Below, one piece after another: positions 62,050 through 64,000 of a DNA stretch of 64,000 bases. A program made the position numbers and the translations under genes. Each line of letters opens with the position of its first letter. Position 1 is the first letter of the stretch. Source of the stretch: Acestrorhynchus altus (taxonomy: Eukaryota; Chordata; Actinopteri; Characiformes; Acestrorhynchidae); the NCBI GenBank assembly GCA_034509495.1, contig CM067515.1, forward strand, positions 16,147,058 to 16,211,057. Reading direction: 5' to 3'. The notes under the pieces are model-generated. The model made no database searches, had not been told where the DNA came from, and saw nothing but the letters and a program-made list of their open reading frames with translations.

Positions 62050-64000
62050 ATGTACTTGGCTTTTTTTACCTGGTTTTATGAACTTATAATGAAGATCATT
62101 TAATGGAGCAGTGCTGCACAAGAGGAAGGTGCCATCCACCAAACAAGATGTTTGATGGAACTGAGGTACTGGATCAACATACAAATCTCACAAATGCATG
62201 TCTCATGAAGTTAATCTATTCTGTGAATCTCAGTCATCCTCCAAAACTGAGACACATATTTGAAGTGTTCCAAAAGCTTTTACTTGAGCTGGATGTTCTA
62301 AACTTTCAAAAGTATACTCTTTGCAGAGAAAACTACTGATGTAAGATCCTTTGTGGGTTTTCTTTTTTTTTCCAGGCACATTGAAAGATGGATATAATTT
62401 TGTCCTTATAGTGACCTTTAACATTTGCTCTTTAATTCTTGTATTTATATTCTGTGTAGCAAAAAGTTCATTCTTTGCAGGGAAAACTGCTCATGTTAAA
62501 ATGAATGTCACGCACTGAAACTTTACTTGTTTTTTAATTTGTATTTATTTTTTGATCTAATATATATTAGTCAAAGTCAATATATAAGTCAAACTTTAGA
62601 ACCCATTTATCTTGTATTCTAAATGTATCAGGATTTTCATCGAGTTGGATGGTTTAAATTGCACTTTTTCATTTATATACAGAAAGTAAGCCTTTGGAAA
62701 TAATGGGACAGTTGAAAGATGGCTCATTTCTCATCCTTACTCCTTCATGTTGTTTTCAGATTTAACCATTATATCCTTATAAATGTTAATTGAAAATGCA
62801 TGTTAATTAGGGGGCAAAACAATAACAATTGTCTGTCATTTCACATTAGAATCTTTTGTATATTTTATGGCAATCAGTGACGGTAATGTAAAATACTGGA
62901 AAAGTGAGCATTATTGATGTTTTTTTAGTTTTAGTACTTACATTTTATATACCAATGCTTAATGTGGTGCTACATGTTTTAAATAAAATGTATTAAGATA
63001 CAGTGATAAATATATACTTGATTGGTGGTGATGAATAGTTACTTAGTTAATGTTAATTTAGAGTTTTGATTAAAGTTCACTGAAAACTGTGAGTAACCTT
63101 TACTTGAATATATGGTCTGTAAAAATGTACTAGCAGTTTTACATGGAAAAACTTTCCTAAATATAGTAAATCCTACTCCACATTTTTTACAGTACATCAC
63201 TGTCCAATGTATGTTTATCAAAAATATAGAATTTACAGGAAAAAAAGCTCATACCTTTTAAATGGAAGTTAATGTAAAGTAAGAATAATTATTTTAACTA
63301 AAACTAAAAGGAGATACATGGTTTTCACTGGACAGTGAAAAAACTGGTTTAGTTTAATTGAATACTAAAGTAAGCTGAAGTGTCCAAATGTGGTTACTCA
63401 GTTATTCAAGGATGACTGGAATTGTTGTTAACAATAATGATTATTACAATTATTAACTACTGCCCAATAAAGGTTTTTCACTCAGATCCACACTGAGGCT
63501 AGTGTTTGATTTTTCTGAAATAAATAAGTTTAAGAAACAAAGTGTCCCTCTTGGTCTAAAATCCAATAGTTCATTAAGAAGGATCTGTGAATTTCATTTC
63601 ATGATGTTTACTTTAAACAATGTAAGGGAAATGTTAAACCTGTCCTGTTAGATAATATGACATTGAGAACATTGTTAAAGGGATATAGAACATCATATTT
63701 CAGAAAGTGTCTCACTTTAGCTTCATTCTATTTCTTGAAAGCTGTGAACTGCTTTCCCTTCACCGGCCACATGATGAATATCAAGGTTATAAAGAAGAAA
63801 ACTGCTTGTTAAAGACATCTTCCTCTCCATATATGAGATAAGGCATGAAGTGATATCACAATGATGCCAAATATGTTTCACTTACATTATGAGCAGAAAT
63901 TGAATTGAATTATTATTTAAGGCCCAGCCCTTACTTTCTAGTAGTGGATATAAGAGTAATATTAAAAATGCTTTCTTTGCAGAGTATTTCAATGAAAATT
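62050..64000. other. AT-rich interval with no recognised gene
   Basis: No exon with conserved coding sequence was seen. Two similar stretches, CTTTGCAGAGAAAACTACTG (62319 region) and CTTTGCAGGGAAAACTGCTC (62473 region), suggest an old local duplication. An AATAAA at about 63467 followed by T-rich DNA could be a poly(A) site of a plus-strand transcript, but no gene supports it. Confidence 0.4.

Overview
The window is vertebrate nuclear DNA, almost certainly from a teleost fish. It has small exons with GT/AG introns, long microsatellites, Tc1-like elements and MITE-like fragments of the kind common in fish, tRNA-derived SINEs and non-LTR retroelement tails. I cannot name the species. No operons, CRISPR arrays or viral genes were seen.

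Four conserved single-copy genes could be rebuilt exon by exon. Deoxyhypusine hydroxylase (DOHH, minus strand, 13.0-17.9 kb) and the APC/C co-activator FZR1/Cdh1 (plus strand, 24.0-32.2 kb) are divergent neighbours. HAUS5, an augmin subunit (minus strand, 33.1-48.2 kb), converges tail-to-tail on FZR1. WDR13 (minus strand, 50.2-59.6 kb) lies upstream of HAUS5 in the same orientation. DOHH next to FZR1 is also the arrangement on human 19p13.3, whereas HAUS5 and WDR13 are elsewhere in human, so the second half is a different neighbourhood. FZR1 and HAUS5 both act in mitosis, on APC/C-driven proteolysis and spindle microtubule branching respectively. DOHH modifies eIF5A. WDR13 is a nuclear WD-repeat protein.

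The left end (0-1.6 kb) may carry the last exon and 3' UTR of a plus-strand gene that begins outside the window; in human, NFIC lies on that side. Between it and DOHH (3.4-9.3 kb, minus strand) are four short ORFs with one predicted membrane segment each. Two of them (6437-6571 and 9137-9268) align over 31 residues without a gap and look like tandem paralogues of an unrecognised micro-membrane-protein family. This is the best candidate for something undescribed.

Most remaining sequence is mobile-element debris. It includes a Tc1-like transposase pseudogene at 9.7-10.4 kb, two internally deleted Tc1-like copies, at least nine fragments of one MITE-like family, three copies of a short palindromic MITE, and a decayed LINE in HAUS5 intron 1. 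A 52-56 bp minisatellite of seven units lies just upstream of the WDR13 CpG-rich first-exon region. From about 61 kb to the end I recognise no gene.
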